NCBI GenBank assembly: GCA_019054805.1
Contig: JAHQIY010000002.1
Coordinates: forward strand, 9,052,001-9,116,000
DNA: 64,000 nucleotides
Direction of reading: 5' to 3'
Origin: Brachionus manjavacas
Lineage: Eukaryota > Rotifera > Eurotatoria > Ploima > Brachionidae
In this document: piece by piece, positions 40,181 to 54,041 of the stretch
How the letters are laid out: the number at the start of each line of letters is the position of its first letter
Position numbering within the stretch: position 1 is the stretch's first letter
Position numbers and translations under genes: made by a program
The notes under the pieces: generated by a model
The model's database searches: none
The model's input: only the letters and a program-made list of their open reading frames with translations
What the model was told of the DNA's origin: nothing

Positions 40181-43100
40181 GTCGGCTGTTGATTTGTTAG
40201 CCGACTTGTTGGTGTTCATCGATTTGGCTTGACTCAGGTTGTCATGTCCAACAGGCAACTTGGATTCGGCTGTTTTGCTAGCCGACTTGTTGGTGTTCAG
40301 GCTTGACTCAGGTTGTCATGTCAACAGGAGGCAACTTGGAGTCGGCTGTTGTTTTGTTAGCCGACTTGTTGGTGTTCATCGATTTGGCTTGACTCAGGTT
40401 GTCATGTCCAACAGGAGGCAACTTGGATTCGGCTGTTGTTTTGCTAGCCGACTTGTTGGTGTTCATCGACATTGCTTGACTCAGGTTGTCATGTCCAACA
40501 GGAGGCAACTTGGAGTCGGCTGTTGTTTTGCTAGCCGACTTGTTGGTGTTCATCGACATTGCTTGACTCAGGTTGTCATGTCCAACAGGAGGCAACTTGG
40601 AGTCGGCTGTTGTTTTGCTAGCCGACTTGTTGGTGTTCATCGACATTGCTTGACTCAGGTTGTCATGTCCAACAGGAGGCAACTTGGAGACGGCTGTTTT
40701 ATTGCTTGCCGTCTTGTTGGTGTTCATCGACATTGCTTGACTCAGGTTGTCATTTCCAACAGGAGGAAACCTGGATTCGGCTTTTGTTTTGCTAGCCGAC
40801 TTGTTGGTGTTCATCGATTTGGGTTGACCCAGGTTGTCATTTCCAACAGGAGGAAACCTGGAGTCGGCTGTTGTTTTGCTAGACGACTTGTTGGTGTTCT
40901 TCGACATTGCTTGACTCAGGTTGTCATATCCAACAGGAGGCGTCCTGGAGTCGGCTGTTGTTTTGCTAGCCGACTTGTTGGTGTTCATCGACATTGCTTG
41001 ACTCAGGTTGTCATGTCCAACAGGAGGCAACTTGGATTCGGCTGTTGTTTTGCTAGCCGACTTGTTGGTGTTCATCGACATTGCTTGACTCAGGTTGTCA
41101 TGTCCAACAGGAGGCAACTTGGAGTCGGCTGTTGTTTTGCTAGCCGACTTGTTGGTGTTCATCGACATTGCTTGACTCAGGTTGTCATGTCCAACAGGAG
41201 GCAACTTGAAGTCGGCTGTTTTTTTGATTGCCGACTTGTTGGTGTTCATCGACATTGCTTGACTCAGGTTGTCATTTCCAACAGGAGGAAACCTGGATTC
41301 GGCTGTTGTTTTGCTAGCCGACTTGTTGGTGTTCATCGACATTGCTTGACTCAGGTTGTCATTTCCAACAGGAGGAAACCTGGATTCGGCTGTTGTTTTG
41401 CTAGCCGACTTGTTGGTGTTCATCGACATTGCTTGACTCAGGTTGTCATGTCCAACAGGAGGCAACTTGGAGACGGCTGTTTTATTGCTTGCCGTCTTGT
41501 TGGTGTTCATCGACATTGCTTGACTCAGGTTGTCATTTCCAACAGGAGGAAACCTGGATTCGGCTTTTGTTTTGCTAGCCGACTTGTTGGTGTTCATCGA
41601 CATTGCTTGACCCAGGTTGTCATTTCCAACAGGAGGAAACCTGGAGTCGGCTGTTGTTTTGCTAGACGACTTGTTGGTGTTCTTCGACATTGCTTGACTC
41701 AGGTTGTCATATCCACGGGTTGGCGTCCTGGAGTCGGCTGTTGATTTCTAGCCGACTTGTTGGTGTTCATCGACATTGCTTGACTCAGGTTGTCATGTCC
41801 AACAGGAGGCAACTTGGATTCGGCTGTTGTTTTGCTAGCCGACTTGTTGGTGTTCATCGACATTGCTTGACTCAGGTTGTCATTTCCAACAGGAGGCAAC
41901 CTGGATTCGGCTGTTGTTTTGCTAGCCGACTTGTTGGTGTTCATCGACATTGCTTGACTCAGGTTGTCATTTCCAACAGGAGGCAACTTGGATTCGGCTG
42001 TTGTATTGCTTGCCGACTTGTTGGTGTTCATCGACATTGCTTGACTCAGGTTGTCATTTCCAACAGGAAGAAACTTGGAGTCGGCTGTTGTTTTGATTGC
42101 CGACTTGTTGGTGTTCATCGACATTGCTTGACTCAGGTTGTCATTTCCAACAGGAGGAAACCTGGAGTCGGCTGTTGTTTTGCTAGCCGACTTGTTGGTG
42201 TTCATCGACATTGCTTGACTCAGGTTGTCATTTCCAACAGGAGGAAACCTGGAGTCGGCTGTTGTTTTGCTAGCCGACTTGTTGGTGTTCATCGACATTG
42301 CTTGACTCAGGTTGTCATTTCCAACAGGAGGAAACCTGGATTCGGCTGTTGTTTTGCTAGCCGACTTGTTGGTGTTCATCGACATTGCTTGACTCAGGTT
42401 GTCATTTCCAACAGGAGGAAACCTGGATTCGGCTGTTGTTTTGCTAGCCGACTTGTTGGTGTTCATCGACATTGCTTGACTCAGGTTGTCATTTCCAACA
42501 GGAGGAAACCTGGATTCGGCTGTTGTTTTGCTAGCCGACTTGTTGGTGTTCATCGACATTGCTTGACTCAGGTTGTCATTTCCAACAGGAGGAAACCTGG
42601 ATTCGGCTGTTGTTTTGCTAGCCGACTTGTTGGTGTTCATCGACATTGCTTGACTCAGGTTGTCATTTCCAACAGGAGGAAACCTGGAGTCGGCTGTTGT
42701 ATTGCTTGCCGACTTGTTGGTGTTCATCGACATTGCTTGACTCAGGTTGTCATTTCCAACAGGAGGAAACCTGGATTCGGCTGTTGTTTTGCTAGCCGAC
42801 TTGTTGGTGTTCATCGACATTGCTTGACTCAGGTTGTCATTTCCAACAGGAGGAAACCTGGATTCGGCTGTTGTTTTGCTTGCCGACTTGTTGGTGTTCT
42901 TCGACATTGCTTGACTCAGGTTGTCATATCCACGGGTTGGCGTCCTGGAGTCGGCTGTTGATTTCTAGCCGACTTGTTGGTGTTCATCGACATTGCTTGA
43001 CTCAGGTTGTCATTTCCAACAGGAGGAAACCTGGATTCGGCTGTTGTTTTGCTAGCCGACTTGTTGGTGTTCATCGACATTGCTTGACTCAGGTTGTCAT

Positions 43101-44120
43101 TTCCAACAGGAGGAAACCTGGATTCGGCTGTTGTATTGCTAGCCGACTTGTTGGTGTTCATCGACATTGCTTGACTCAGGTTGTCATTTCCAACAGGAGG
43201 AAACCTGTTTCGGCTGTTGTATTGCTTGCCGACTTGTTGGTGTTCATCGACATTGCTTGACTCAGGTTGTCATTTCCAACAGGAGGAAACCGGGATTCGG
43301 CTGTTGATTTCTAGCCGACTTGTTGGTGTTCATCGACATTGCTTGACTCAGGTTGTCATTTCCAACAGGAGGAAACCTGGAGTCGGCTGTTGTATTGCTT
43401 GCCGACTTGTTGGTGTTCTTCGACATTGCTTGACTCAGGTTGTCATATCCACGGGTTGGCGTCCTGGAGTCGGCTGTTGATTTCTAGCCGACTTGTTGGT
43501 GTTCATCGACATTGCTTGACTCAGGTTGTCATTTCCAACAGGAGGAAACCTGGATTCGGCTGTTGTTTTGCTAGCCGACTTGTTGGTGTTCATCGACATT
43601 GCTTGACTCAGGTTGTCATTTCCAACAGGAGGAAACCTGGATTCGGCTGTTGTTTTGCTAGCCGACTTGTTGGTGTTCATCGACATTGCTTGACTCAGGT
43701 TGTCATTTCCAACAGGAGGAAACCTGGATTCGGCTGTTGTTTTGCTAGCCGACTTGTTGGTGTTAATCGACATTGCTTGACTCAGGTTGTCATTTCCAAC
43801 AGGAGGAAACCTGGATTCGGCTGTTGTATTGCTTGCCGACTTGTTGGTGTTCTTCGACATTGCTTGACTCAGGTTGTCATATCCACGGGTTGGCGTCCTG
43901 GAGTCGGCTGTTGATTTCTAGCCGACTTGTTGGTGTTCATCGACATTGCTTGACTCAGGTTGTCATTTCCAACAGGAGGAAACCTGGATTCGGCTGTTGT
44001 TTTCTAGCCGACTTGTTGGTGTTCATCGACATTGCTTGACTCAGGTTGTCATTTCCAACAGGAGGAAACCGGGATTCGGCTGTTGTTTTGCTAGCCGACT
44101 TGTTGGTGTTCATCGACATT
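40181..44120 (-). repeat. 87-bp minisatellite array 3 (about 45 units)
   Basis: Begins with decayed units: short deletions at 40,255, 40,272 and 40,300 give 80-83-bp units. The first 1.5 kb is rich in TGTCC..GGCAACTT units and in a variant with GCCGTCTTG and GAGACGG; the last 1.2 kb resembles the end of array 2 (20.9-22.4 kb). The array is thus a hybrid of the two ends seen elsewhere. Confidence 0.97.
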
Positions 44121-44951
44121 GCCAAACTATATCTCCCTCCTTTTTTATTTGATTTATTTACAAATTCGTCATCTTTTAGTTTTAAACCTGGATCCCTTTT
44201 TTTTAAACAAATTAAAGTGCTTTTAAATGAGGACAAGTCCCAATGACTAAATACTTGACACAACTGCAGGTATTGCATTCTAAACAATTTCATTTTGGAT
44301 CACTGATCTCAATATAATCAATGTTATTATTTTTGTGACGATACTTAAAAACTGCTAGTCCATTTGTATTGCTCACCTTCTCAAACTTTTTGCTTTTCAA
44401 AACCACATTGGAATAGCTTATGTCTTTTTGTTTAAGTTTTGGAAATTTATTTTGGTTGTTTGCAGCTTTTAGATTCAAATTTTACAACATTCACAAAGAT
44501 TTCAATCACCGGCAACGTATTAAATTTAGCTCTATTAGTAAAATAATCTTTGATGACTCTTTTATAACTTTCTATCGGTGAGTTGCTCATTGCCATGCCA
44601 TCTTGTCTTTTCCACTTTTTTTGGCTTGAATTTAATGGAAAAAAATAATTTAAGCTTTTCTTAGTTTAGATATTTTTGGCTGGACTTTCTCGGTGAGACT
44701 GATAAAAAAAAAATTTGCTTGACTTTAACAGATTTAAAAATAATAACATTGATTATATTGAGATCAGTGATCCAAAATGAAATTGTTTAGAATGCAATAC
44801 CTGCAGTTGTGTCAAGTATTTAGTCATTGGGACTTGTCCTCATTTAAAAGCAGCTTTAATTTGTTTAAAAAAATGGTATCCAGGTTTAAAACTAAAAGAT
44901 GACGAATTTGTAAATAAATCAAATAAAAAAGGAGGGAGATATAGTTTGGCA
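44121..44951. mobile_element. MULE-type foldback, unit B
   Basis: Copy of 22,382-23,213. Here one minus-strand frame, 43,955-44,293, crosses from the foldback arm into array 3. Confidence 0.75.
44190..44478 (-). pseudogene. MULE transposase SWIM fragment, unit B
   Basis: Copy of 22,450-22,739, with the same stop before the CSC...CPH finger. ISDPK replaces ISDLK. Confidence 0.72.
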
Positions 44952-45274
44952 AAATTTTGTTTAACAAAAGATAATTAGGTCGTTATATTAAAATAGTTTT
45001 TGTTGTTAATTAAATGTCTTTTAAATAATTAAAAACAATTTTATCCGTTAAAATATGTAATATGTACAAAAATACATTTTTTTTAAAATGGTTGACTTTA
45101 AACTCATTTGCTTGCTTTCCACTTTTTTGGCTTGGCTTTAACAGAAAAAATAAAATTTAAGCTTTATTTTCCAAGTTTAGATATTTTTGGCTGGACTTTC
45201 TCGGTGAGACTGATAAAAAAAAAATTTGCTTGACTTTAACAGATTTAAGCTTGACATTTCCCTTTACTCTGAAT
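44952..45274. other. AT-rich spacer, unit B
   Basis: Counterpart of 23,214-23,540 with the second direct repeat (GGCTGGACTTTCTCGGTGAG at about 45,190). No gene. Confidence 0.6.
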
Positions 45275-45475
45275 TAAGTTGCAATCGAACTAAGCTGTCT
45301 TAAAAATATCAATTGATAATATTTCAAAATCGAAAATTATTTTTTTATTAGCATGGATCATTAGTTTTTTTACAAAAATCATAAAATGATCGACTCGCTG
45401 AAACCGGAAATAAAAACGTCACGACCCAATTTGATTTAGCTAAAATTTAGCTAAGTGGTCTTAAAAACGTCAATT
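45275..45475 (+). repeat. satellite-160 monomer, unit B
   Basis: Copy of 23,540-23,740. Confidence 0.65.
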
Positions 45476-46985
45476 GATCTTTACAAATACAATTTAGAAT
45501 ATAGAACAAATAATAAACAACTGTTAGATCCGAACTTTACCTTTTCGTTTGAAAACGTATCGAAGAAGATTGAGAAAATTGATCCGAGTAAAGCAATGGG
45601 AAATGATGAGGTTCATCCGCGAGTACTGAAAGAAACGCACTTATTTATTTCCAGACCGTTGTCCTTTATTTTTATTAAATCAGTTATTTCTGCTGAGGTC
45701 CATATAGAATGGCGTGAAGCCAACGTAACACCGCTACCCAAAAAATGTAGCAATCTAGAAGCTTCAAATTTTCGACCGGTTTCTCTTACGTCAGTCGTGT
45801 GTAAATTAATGGAGAGCATAGTAAAAGAAACAGTTGTATATCAAATTTGTAAGAAACATTGGATCTACTGAGCGAAAGTATTTATTTAAAGGAGGCAGTT
45901 GATATAATTTATATGGACTTCTGTAAAGCTTTCGACAAAGTGCCTCATAAAAGGCTAACTTATAAGTTATACCGCTATTGTATAGACGATCAGTTAATAA
46001 AATGGATAGAGGCGTTCTTAACATATAGAAGACAAAGAGTAGTTCTTGGAAAAATCAGCACATCGTGGAAAGATGTCATTAGTGGAGTTCCACAAGGCTC
46101 GGTATTGATACTATTTGTCATTTTTATAAACGATTTACCGGATAATGTCCAAAACATATGCAAATTGGTTGCAGAGGACACAAAGGTGGCAAGTGTGGTT
46201 GAAAGCGAAATACAAACTTCACTATTGCAAAAAGACATTGATAATTTGTACAAGTGGTCACATTAATGGCTAATGGAATTTAGTGAGGATAAGTGTGTTT
46301 TGATACACTAAGGTCCAAATAATGAAAAATATGAATATTTGCTGGATTCAGCTGAAAACAGTCACAAGTTAACTGAATCATTTCAAGAACGCGATTTAGG
46401 TGTTGTCTTAAGTAATGACTCGAGTAACTCAGCACACATAGGAGTAGCTATTAAAAAAGCGAACAAGGTTCTAGAATTGATAAAACGCTAGTCCAAGTAT
46501 CATGATAAAAACACCATAAAGAAACTTTATACAAGCTTAGTAAGACCTAAGTTAGAAAACGCGTTTCAAATCTGGAACTCGTACATTAGAAAAGATATAA
46601 AAAGCATTGAAGGTGTTCAAAGAAGATCAACTAAAATAATTAGTTAAATACGTAATTTGAGTTACGAAGAAAGATTAGAAAAGTTAAATCTTACATCTCT
46701 GGAGGATAGAAGAATGAGAGGTGACTTAATTGAACAATTTAAAATAGTTAAAAATTTGACAGGGTTGATTGGCATTTTCCGTTGAACCAAACATCAGAGC
46801 ATTATGGGAAAAGAAGTCACAATCAAGGTATTGAGAAACAACTGGTTCGAAATTGCAACCAAAGATTCAATTTTTTCAGCAACCGTGTTGCAAACGCTTG
46901 GAACAATTTGCCAAGGAATGTTTGCAAAACAACAATAAATGGTTTTAAAAACAAACTTGACGCGCATTTTAAAAAAATTTTAGCA
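45455..46985 (+). pseudogene. CR1-like LINE reverse transcriptase, unit B
   Basis: Copy of 23,720-25,253 with the same frame changes and the same VAEDT active-site change. STSWKD replaces STSRKD. The A-run near the end is shorter, extending the last frame to ILAKFNRLI. Confidence 0.88.
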
Positions 46986-47031
46986 AAATTTAACAGGCTA
47001 ATATAGTGCAACTAATCCTTGCGCTCCGTTT

Positions 47032-47108
47032 AAGGATGATGTAAAGTCATCCTTTTCCTTTAGCCTTATATATTATTATTATATTTTTATTATTATATTA
47101 TAAGCTAC
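47032..47108 (+). other. LINE 3' hairpin and tail, unit B
   Basis: AAGGATGA/TCATCCTT stem at 47,032-47,054 and the TATTAT tail, unchanged from unit A. Confidence 0.55.
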
Positions 47109-47862
47109 AATTGAACTAAATGGTCTTAGAAATGTCAATTGGTAATATTTGAAAATCAAAAATTTATTCTTTGTTGAGCAAGAATTATTTGTACGTGCCC
47201 AAAAGCATAATGTTGATGACTTGAATATTTTATCAACTAGAACTTATTAAAATTCATTTTACCTTATTTGGTTATTTGTAATTGCATCTTTATTCTTTTT
47301 AAGAATCTTGTCACGTACATAATTCAATATAAAAGCAACTCTTTTTATTTTTATGGTCGTCTTATCATTAATAAGGAATTATTTATAACGATCTTTTTAT
47401 TGTCCCATATTACATCACAGATCGACTCGCTTAAACGGGAAAATTAAATCTTCACCACTCAGTTGGATTTAGCTACAATTGAACTAAAACTCTTAAAAAT
47501 GTCAACTGATAATATTTAAAAATCAAAAATTTCTTCTTTTCTGATAAAATTTAAATAAGTTTCTGAAGAATTATAAATAAGTTTCAAAAGCAAAAAATGA
47601 TCAATTCGCTGAAACGGGAAAAAAAAAGCGTCACGACTAAGTTGGACTAAGAAATGCAATTGAATAAAGTGGTCTTAAAAATGTCATTTGATAATATTTA
47701 AAATTCAAAAATTGTTCATTTTTGACCAAGAATTATAAATTAGTTCCAAAAGCATATAAAGATCCACTCTCTATATCGGGAAAATTCCATTGTCACGACC
47801 CAGTTGGATTTAGCTGGAATTGAACTAAGTGGGCTAATTAATTCAACTAATTTAACTAATTC
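47103..47862 (+). repeat. satellite-160, unit B
   Basis: Copy of 25,370-26,130. Confidence 0.8.
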
Positions 47863-48614
47863 AACTACATTCCGAAATCCTAATGAAAAATAATCCATAA
47901 TTTATCAAAATGATTTTATTAACATATTGCTTTGTGCCTGTACGTAACCAAAAACGATATAATGCAATTAGCTGTTCTTTTGTTCTGTTTTTGGTATTTT
48001 TAATTTTTGTGATAAATCGTGAAAAGCGTAAAAATTGTTCTATAGTCCATCCTGTGATCTCCAAGCAAAGTGATTCTTCAAGAGAAGAAAAATCAGCAAA
48101 CTTCTCAAATATACTTTTTTGATCGATTTCTGAAATGTCAAATCAGCACATTGTTAAAAGATTTCATTTCTGTACGAATTTTTCTAAAACATTCACTTTT
48201 TATCAAACCTGCATTGTCTAAATTACTTTTGCAGCATCTTGAATTTTCATTAATTACTATTTTGTGTTTCTTATAGGCATGCAAAACTAAATTCATTAAA
48301 ATACGAGAAGGTTTTATTCGTTCAGTATTCGTTTTATCTGAAAAATAAAAATAACATTAATCAAAAATCTAAACTAAAGAATTAAAAATAATAAAAAACA
48401 AGATTGATTGATCTTCATTTACCATTTCTAAACTTATTTCGTTTTCTTTGCTTTTTGTTATTTTTGTAACTTTTCTTTCATTTTTGTTTCTTCAGTTAAA
48501 AGAATCAAGCATTCATATAAAAAGTATAATTTAAACCCAAGATGTTTGCCAATAGAAAGAATTGTGACATAGATCTTTAAATTAAAATTCTTTATAAATC
48601 AAGTTATTATTTGC
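47863..48614. other. AT-rich spacer, unit B
   Basis: Counterpart of 26,131-26,879; nothing recognised. Confidence 0.6.
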
Positions 48615-48757
48615 AAGATCATATTATAATTATTATAATAATTATAATATTTATTATAATTATTATAATTTATTATAATATTTATTATAATTATTATAAT
48701 TTATTATAATAATATGCAAGATAATTATAATTTATTATATATATATAATTTTATAAT
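48615..48757. repeat. TTATAATTA-type microsatellite, unit B
   Basis: Copy of 26,880-27,022, apparently of the same length. Confidence 0.9.
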
Positions 48758-48969
48758 TCGACAGTGGTCGAGGTATTTTTGTTTACTATAAATTATTCTC
48801 CCTTGTGGATGATAAAATCCTAATTGCTTTTCACGAAAATAAATTGGTAGTAAATATTCGAAGCAATTTAAAGAATGGTTATCTGGTATAGAAAATTCTT
48901 TTAATCCTCACACATCTCTCTGAATCATCACAAACAACAGAATTTGATACATCACAAACCCTCACAATG

Positions 48970-50170
48970 ACACAACTGTAACATAAGTAAAAGTTACTAT
49001 CAATGGAACGAAAATCTTCGCCACTTTAGATAGCGGAGCTGCTAAAACAATGATAAGCTCAGTTAGGTAGCTAAACAATTAAATTTGAAGCCATTGCAAC
49101 AAGAAATCAAAACAAGTGGATCTCAGCAAGCGGCAGCGAGCTAATCTCAAAAGGGGATGCAAATGCTAAAATTAGCTTTGAAAATTTTTGTTTTATTCAA
49201 AAATGTGAAGTAATCGATAATTTGGCACTGATATGCTTTTAGGTCAGGAGGGACATTCTACCCGTTAATCGTAAAAAGGAGACAAAGAGAAGCATGTATA
49301 ACTATAAAATCCCCGGCTTGCATTGAAGCTAATTCGCATAAAGACAATATGGCTAAATTTACCTTTCGAATGAAACAAGACCATTTACATTGAAGCAGTA
49401 AACAAATCAACAGAATGGACAATCCCAAATTATGTAACAAAAAGTAATAAAGGAAAAATTCCATTAATTATTCTTAACAAAAATCCATTTAGCATAAAAA
49501 TTAACCCGCAAACTGTGATAGCTTACATTGAAGAAGTCGATAGACAAATAGAAGTTCCATGGAAGAATGGGAATTATGACAAAATAGATTGGCCGAGACA
49601 TGCCTTACAGCAGTAGAAAAAAGAGTCTTATAGATTTAATAAGTAAATTTAAAGATTTCTCTTCAAAAGAAGAGTGTGATTTCGGTTATTGCGATGAAAA
49701 CAAGTTCAAAATAGACACAGGAAACAGTAGACCAAATAAAACAAAGAGCGTATAGGGTGCCGTATGCAAAGCAGGAATTAATTGAAAGAATGGTAAATGA
49801 AATGCTAAAACAAGGGATAATCTCGAATTCAAAAAGTCCATGGTTTTGCATCGATTTTAGAAAACTCAATTCAGTTACCGTAAAAGACAATTACCCGTTT
49901 CCACTAATTGAGGAAACTATCGACAAGCTACGAAATTCAAAATTTTTCTCCTCAATGGATCTAGTAAGTGGATATTGGCAAATGGCACTCGAAGAAGAAT
50001 CAAAAGAAAAAACAGAATTTATTACGAATAAAGGTCTCTATCAATTCGATGTCGTTCCTTTTGGTCTAAGTAATGCAGGGGCAGCATTTCAACAATATGG
50101 AGACAATTTTAGGAGAAAACATAATGTTCTTGCTTATATTGATGAATTCTCAATTAGTGGTAACGGGTAA
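48970..50170 (+). pseudogene. second gypsy element, protease-RT fragment, unit B
   Basis: Copy of 27,235-28,436 with DSGA, motif A and YIDE, and the same 11-residue gap. Confidence 0.85.
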
Positions 50171-50580
50171 TTGTCATTTACGGTAACTGAATTGAGTTTT
50201 CTAAAATCGATGCAAAATCTTTCCGAGCCATCATTTTTTTTTGGTGATGCCCATGGACTTTTTGAATTCGAGATTATCCCTTGTTTTAGCATTTCATTTA
50301 CCATTCTTTCAATTAATTCCTGCTTTGCATACGGCACCCTATTCGCTCTTTGTTTTATTTGGTCTACTGACATCTTTAAATTTACTTATTAAATCTATTC
50401 TTCCATGGAACTTCTATTTGTCTATCGACTTCTTCAATGTAAGCTATCACAGTTTGCGGGTTAATTTTTATGCTAAATGGATTTTTGTTAAGAATAATTA
50501 ATGGAATTTTTCCTTTATTACTTTTTGTTGCATAATTTGGGATTGTCCATTCTGTTGATTTGTTAACTGCTTCAATGAAA
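50156..50580 (-). pseudogene. second gypsy element, inverted RT fragment, unit B
   Basis: Copy of 28,422-28,846, same junction. Confidence 0.83.
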
Positions 50581-50650
50581 TAAATTTAGTTGATGATGGC
50601 AAAAAAAAGCATAAATGCATAAAATTAAATTATGTTTTTAATATTTTTAG

Positions 50651-51132
50651 TTTATGAATCTTTATTTGAACTACAACAAGCTGCATATTTTTCAGTATGC
50701 GATCAAGTTAGAATTGATAATCACGGACCTATAGATTGCATAAAATTTGAAAAATTCAAAAAACTTCCGCTGATTTTGAATTCTATTAAGATTTAAATAT
50801 GATGAACAATCAAAAAAACAATTTAAAATCAATTATAAATTTGAATTTCAGGAAATATTAGATTTGAATAAGTCCGTTATTGAAGAAGAATCTCATATAT
50901 TCTATTTATTTGCAATAATTGTTCACATTGGAGAAATTGACAAAGAACATTATGTAATTTATATCAATCCAAATTGCGAAAACAACTGGTATAAATTTAA
51001 TGAAAATAAAGTCTGAAAAAAGCCTAAGAGAGGAAGCAATCTATCTAAATTTTGGAATTGAGAGAAAAAACAAATGCATATATGCTAACTCATATCCGTA
51101 AAAAAGGTGCCCAGGCTATTTTCAAGGAATAA
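50651..51132 (+). pseudogene. USP7-like fragment, unit B
   Basis: Copy of 28,916-29,394 with HIGEIDKEHYVI and NAYMLTHIRKK. Differences are longer A-runs near 50,815 and 51,015. Confidence 0.8.
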
Positions 51133-52235
51133 AAAATTCATTAAAAAAGTTTTTTTTTTAATTATCAATTTTTAATAATAATATTCATGTCTAAAAAAGA
51201 TAATTTTAATTAGATTATCTAATTTAAATTTTAATTGAAGTAAAATATTTAAAAAGCCATTAAGTGAGCTTAAAACATAATGGCATAATTTTACAAGTAA
51301 AAAGAAACATTCAATAAAATCAAAACATGATTTACTCAAGCAATTTTCCAACCATCAGTATAGCGACTGTGAATTTAATTTTCCATATTTAATTTACGAT
51401 TTTAAAAATCAAATTATTGGAACTGGATATTTTTAAAAAAAATTATTGAAAAAAAAGATAGGTAATCTCAAATAAATGAAACCATGTTATCCAATTGAAA
51501 TTAAATTATTGTGTATTATGGCAAGAATTTAAAATACATTTTGATTGATTACGAAGCATTTGGATTGATTTTATTAACATTTTAAAAAATAGACATTTAA
51601 AAAAAATTAGAAACAATTTTTATTACTTAAAATATTTCAATCGCCAATTTAGCTTGATAGTTTCAATTATTTTATAGAGAGTTTCTCTCTAATTTAAAAA
51701 TTATAAAAATTATTAAGTTTTTTCTGGAAATATTTTTTATGACATGCCTAAATTTACGAAAGTGGAAAAAAGTAAGATTAAATTTTGAATTAGAAAAATT
51801 CAAAAATTCTATTTTATTTTTCGAAATAAAAACTATTGTTAAGTGAAAATTTACTACATGTTTTTTAAAAAAAGTTGACGGCTTACTTAAGAATAAAGAT
51901 CGTTCGGTCTCATGGGATGATTGAAGAGTTTGGTTTTAAGTTGAGATAATGACGAAGCTTTACTCCAGTTCTGTGTTACGGAATCGTTCGAGTGGCAAAA
52001 GCTGAAACGGGACGAAGAGTAAATAAATACCGAATTAAAAGCAATTTAAAATAAAACTGTTTTCGAACTAAAATCAATTTCATTCTAGTATTTCCCTTTG
52101 TCTAAAATGATAAAGATCTAAATTAAAAAATTAAAATTACTTTTTGATTAAGAAATTTAATTTTGGGTAAAAATATATTGAAAAATTTAAGAATTTCTAT
52201 AAAAAGAAAAAAGATTCCTTTTTTTTTTAATCTAT
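51133..52235. other. AT-rich spacer, unit B
   Basis: Counterpart of 29,395-30,500; nothing firmly recognised. Confidence 0.5.
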
Positions 52236-52670
52236 ATTTAAGAAGTATTTCAAAATCAAAAATTGATTCTTTTTTTGAGAATGAATAATAAGTTCGTTCC
52301 CAAAAGCATAAAATGATCGAATCGCTCAAACGGGAGAATTAAAGCTTCCCGACTCAGTTGGATAAGCTGCAATTGAGAGATTAGATAAGAGATCGTACAA
52401 TGATCAGTTGATAATATTTTAAAATTAAAAATTGAATCTTTTTAGAGCAAGAATTATTAGTTCGTTTTCAAAAGCGTATAATGTTCAACTCGATTTGACG
52501 AGAAAATAGAAGCCCCCCGACTCATTTGGATTAAGCTGCAATTGAACTAAGTGGTTTTAAAAATATCAGTTGATAATATTTCAAAATCAAAAATTAAATA
52601 CTTCATTGTGTCAAAGAGCTTAAAATGATAGATTCGCTGAGTCGGAAAAAATAAAAGCTTCTCGACTCAT
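52236..52670 (+). repeat. satellite-160, second cluster, unit B
   Basis: Copy of 30,500-30,935. Confidence 0.8.
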
Positions 52671-52727
52671 TTAAATATCGAAAAATTAACAAAAAATTTG
52701 AAATAAATGGACTAAACAGATCCTGTG

Positions 52728-53356
52728 CTAAACTCGGGTGACTCGGAGTCTCCTAATGGACACTCTGTGTGCAAAATTTGTGTCAATAAAGCCACCTAGT
52801 AGATCTGGAATCGAAGCATTTAGAGCGACAGAGTCGAGATTACTGAGCACTAATTGTGAGCAGGCTTGGGTTGCAATCAAATTGATAGACCAAAAACCTT
52901 TACAAGTAGGTTGCATTTACAGACCACAGACATTGCAAACCGAATCAAGCAAGCCCAGTAATTTTGACAGCGGAATCGCACGGTCAATCACAGCAGCTGT
53001 AAGCGGTGTTGCAAAGAATGTATACTCGACAACTATCTTAATGGGTGACTTTTACATGCCATACGTTGAATGGAACGAATTCGGCTCGCCAGTCCTGGGA
53101 GACATTGCATCAGCAAGTTTACACGTCACCAACGCACTAAGTCACTTTAGCCTTGTCCCACTTGTCGCTTACAAGACGTTCTCATGCGACATTAAGCCAA
53201 GCAGTCTGCTCGACTTAGTGTTGGTCACCGACCCAAACAGATTATCGGAAGTGGAGATTGGCCCACCACTGGACGGAAAGTCGATCAGAAGCCACACTGA
53301 ACGAAGTATAACACTCAAGACTCCGTACGTTGAGACTAAGTGTGAAATTAACACAA
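52728..53356 (+). pseudogene. LINE endonuclease domain, unit B
   Basis: Copy of 30,990-31,618 with the same GDFY and RSH changes. The A-run that follows (53,357-53,380) is longer, so the open frame extends to 53,445. Confidence 0.83.
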
Positions 53357-53544
53357 AAAAAAAAAAAAAAAAAAAAAAAGAATTGACAAAATACTTTATT
53401 TTAAAAAAACTTTTTGTGTTACCACAAAAATTAAAATTTTTCTAAAAAAAGGATATTAGGAAGTATGTAACAAAATTTATTTATAAAATTTGTAAAATAA
53501 TGAATTCAAGAATTCAATCTTTTAATGATCGACTCAAATAAAAG

Positions 53545-54002
53545 AAAATAAAAGCGTCCACGTCTTCACTGATGCTAAAACAAGGATCGGCTTGAGAGCG
53601 CATCATGAAATTATCTTTAGCTCGCCTTATGTCTTCCCGTGAAGTTGGCGACTCTTAGACCGATAAGAAAAACATGTCTAGCCTGCTCAAATGCTGGTCC
53701 GGTCAGTGACTGTCTTTTCGTCGTGGTCCTTCAGGGCAGCTATAGATTCCTTTGAAGCAAACGACGATTAATGTAGGAGAATAGGAGCTTAGGGTCCCTT
53801 TAAGATGCTTGTGCAAGCTTCATTTCGTACTCAATAATTTTCATCTTCACCGTGAATCTAACTAGTCGGCACAATGCAACATGGTTTCTTGCCAAATGGT
53901 CATCGTCCCGCTTTATGCGTTTGCGGATGAAAAGGTGCCGCTTACGACGCACAAATGATGATATCTGCTGATTCCACCAAGGAGGCTTCACCTGAGTCGG
54001 CC
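53545..54002 (-). pseudogene. LINE inter-domain linker, inverted, unit B
   Basis: Copy of 31,810-32,265. Confidence 0.68.
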
Positions 54003-54041
54003 TGCAGAAGCCTTTATTGTTCCTTTAATTTTAATTTTAAT

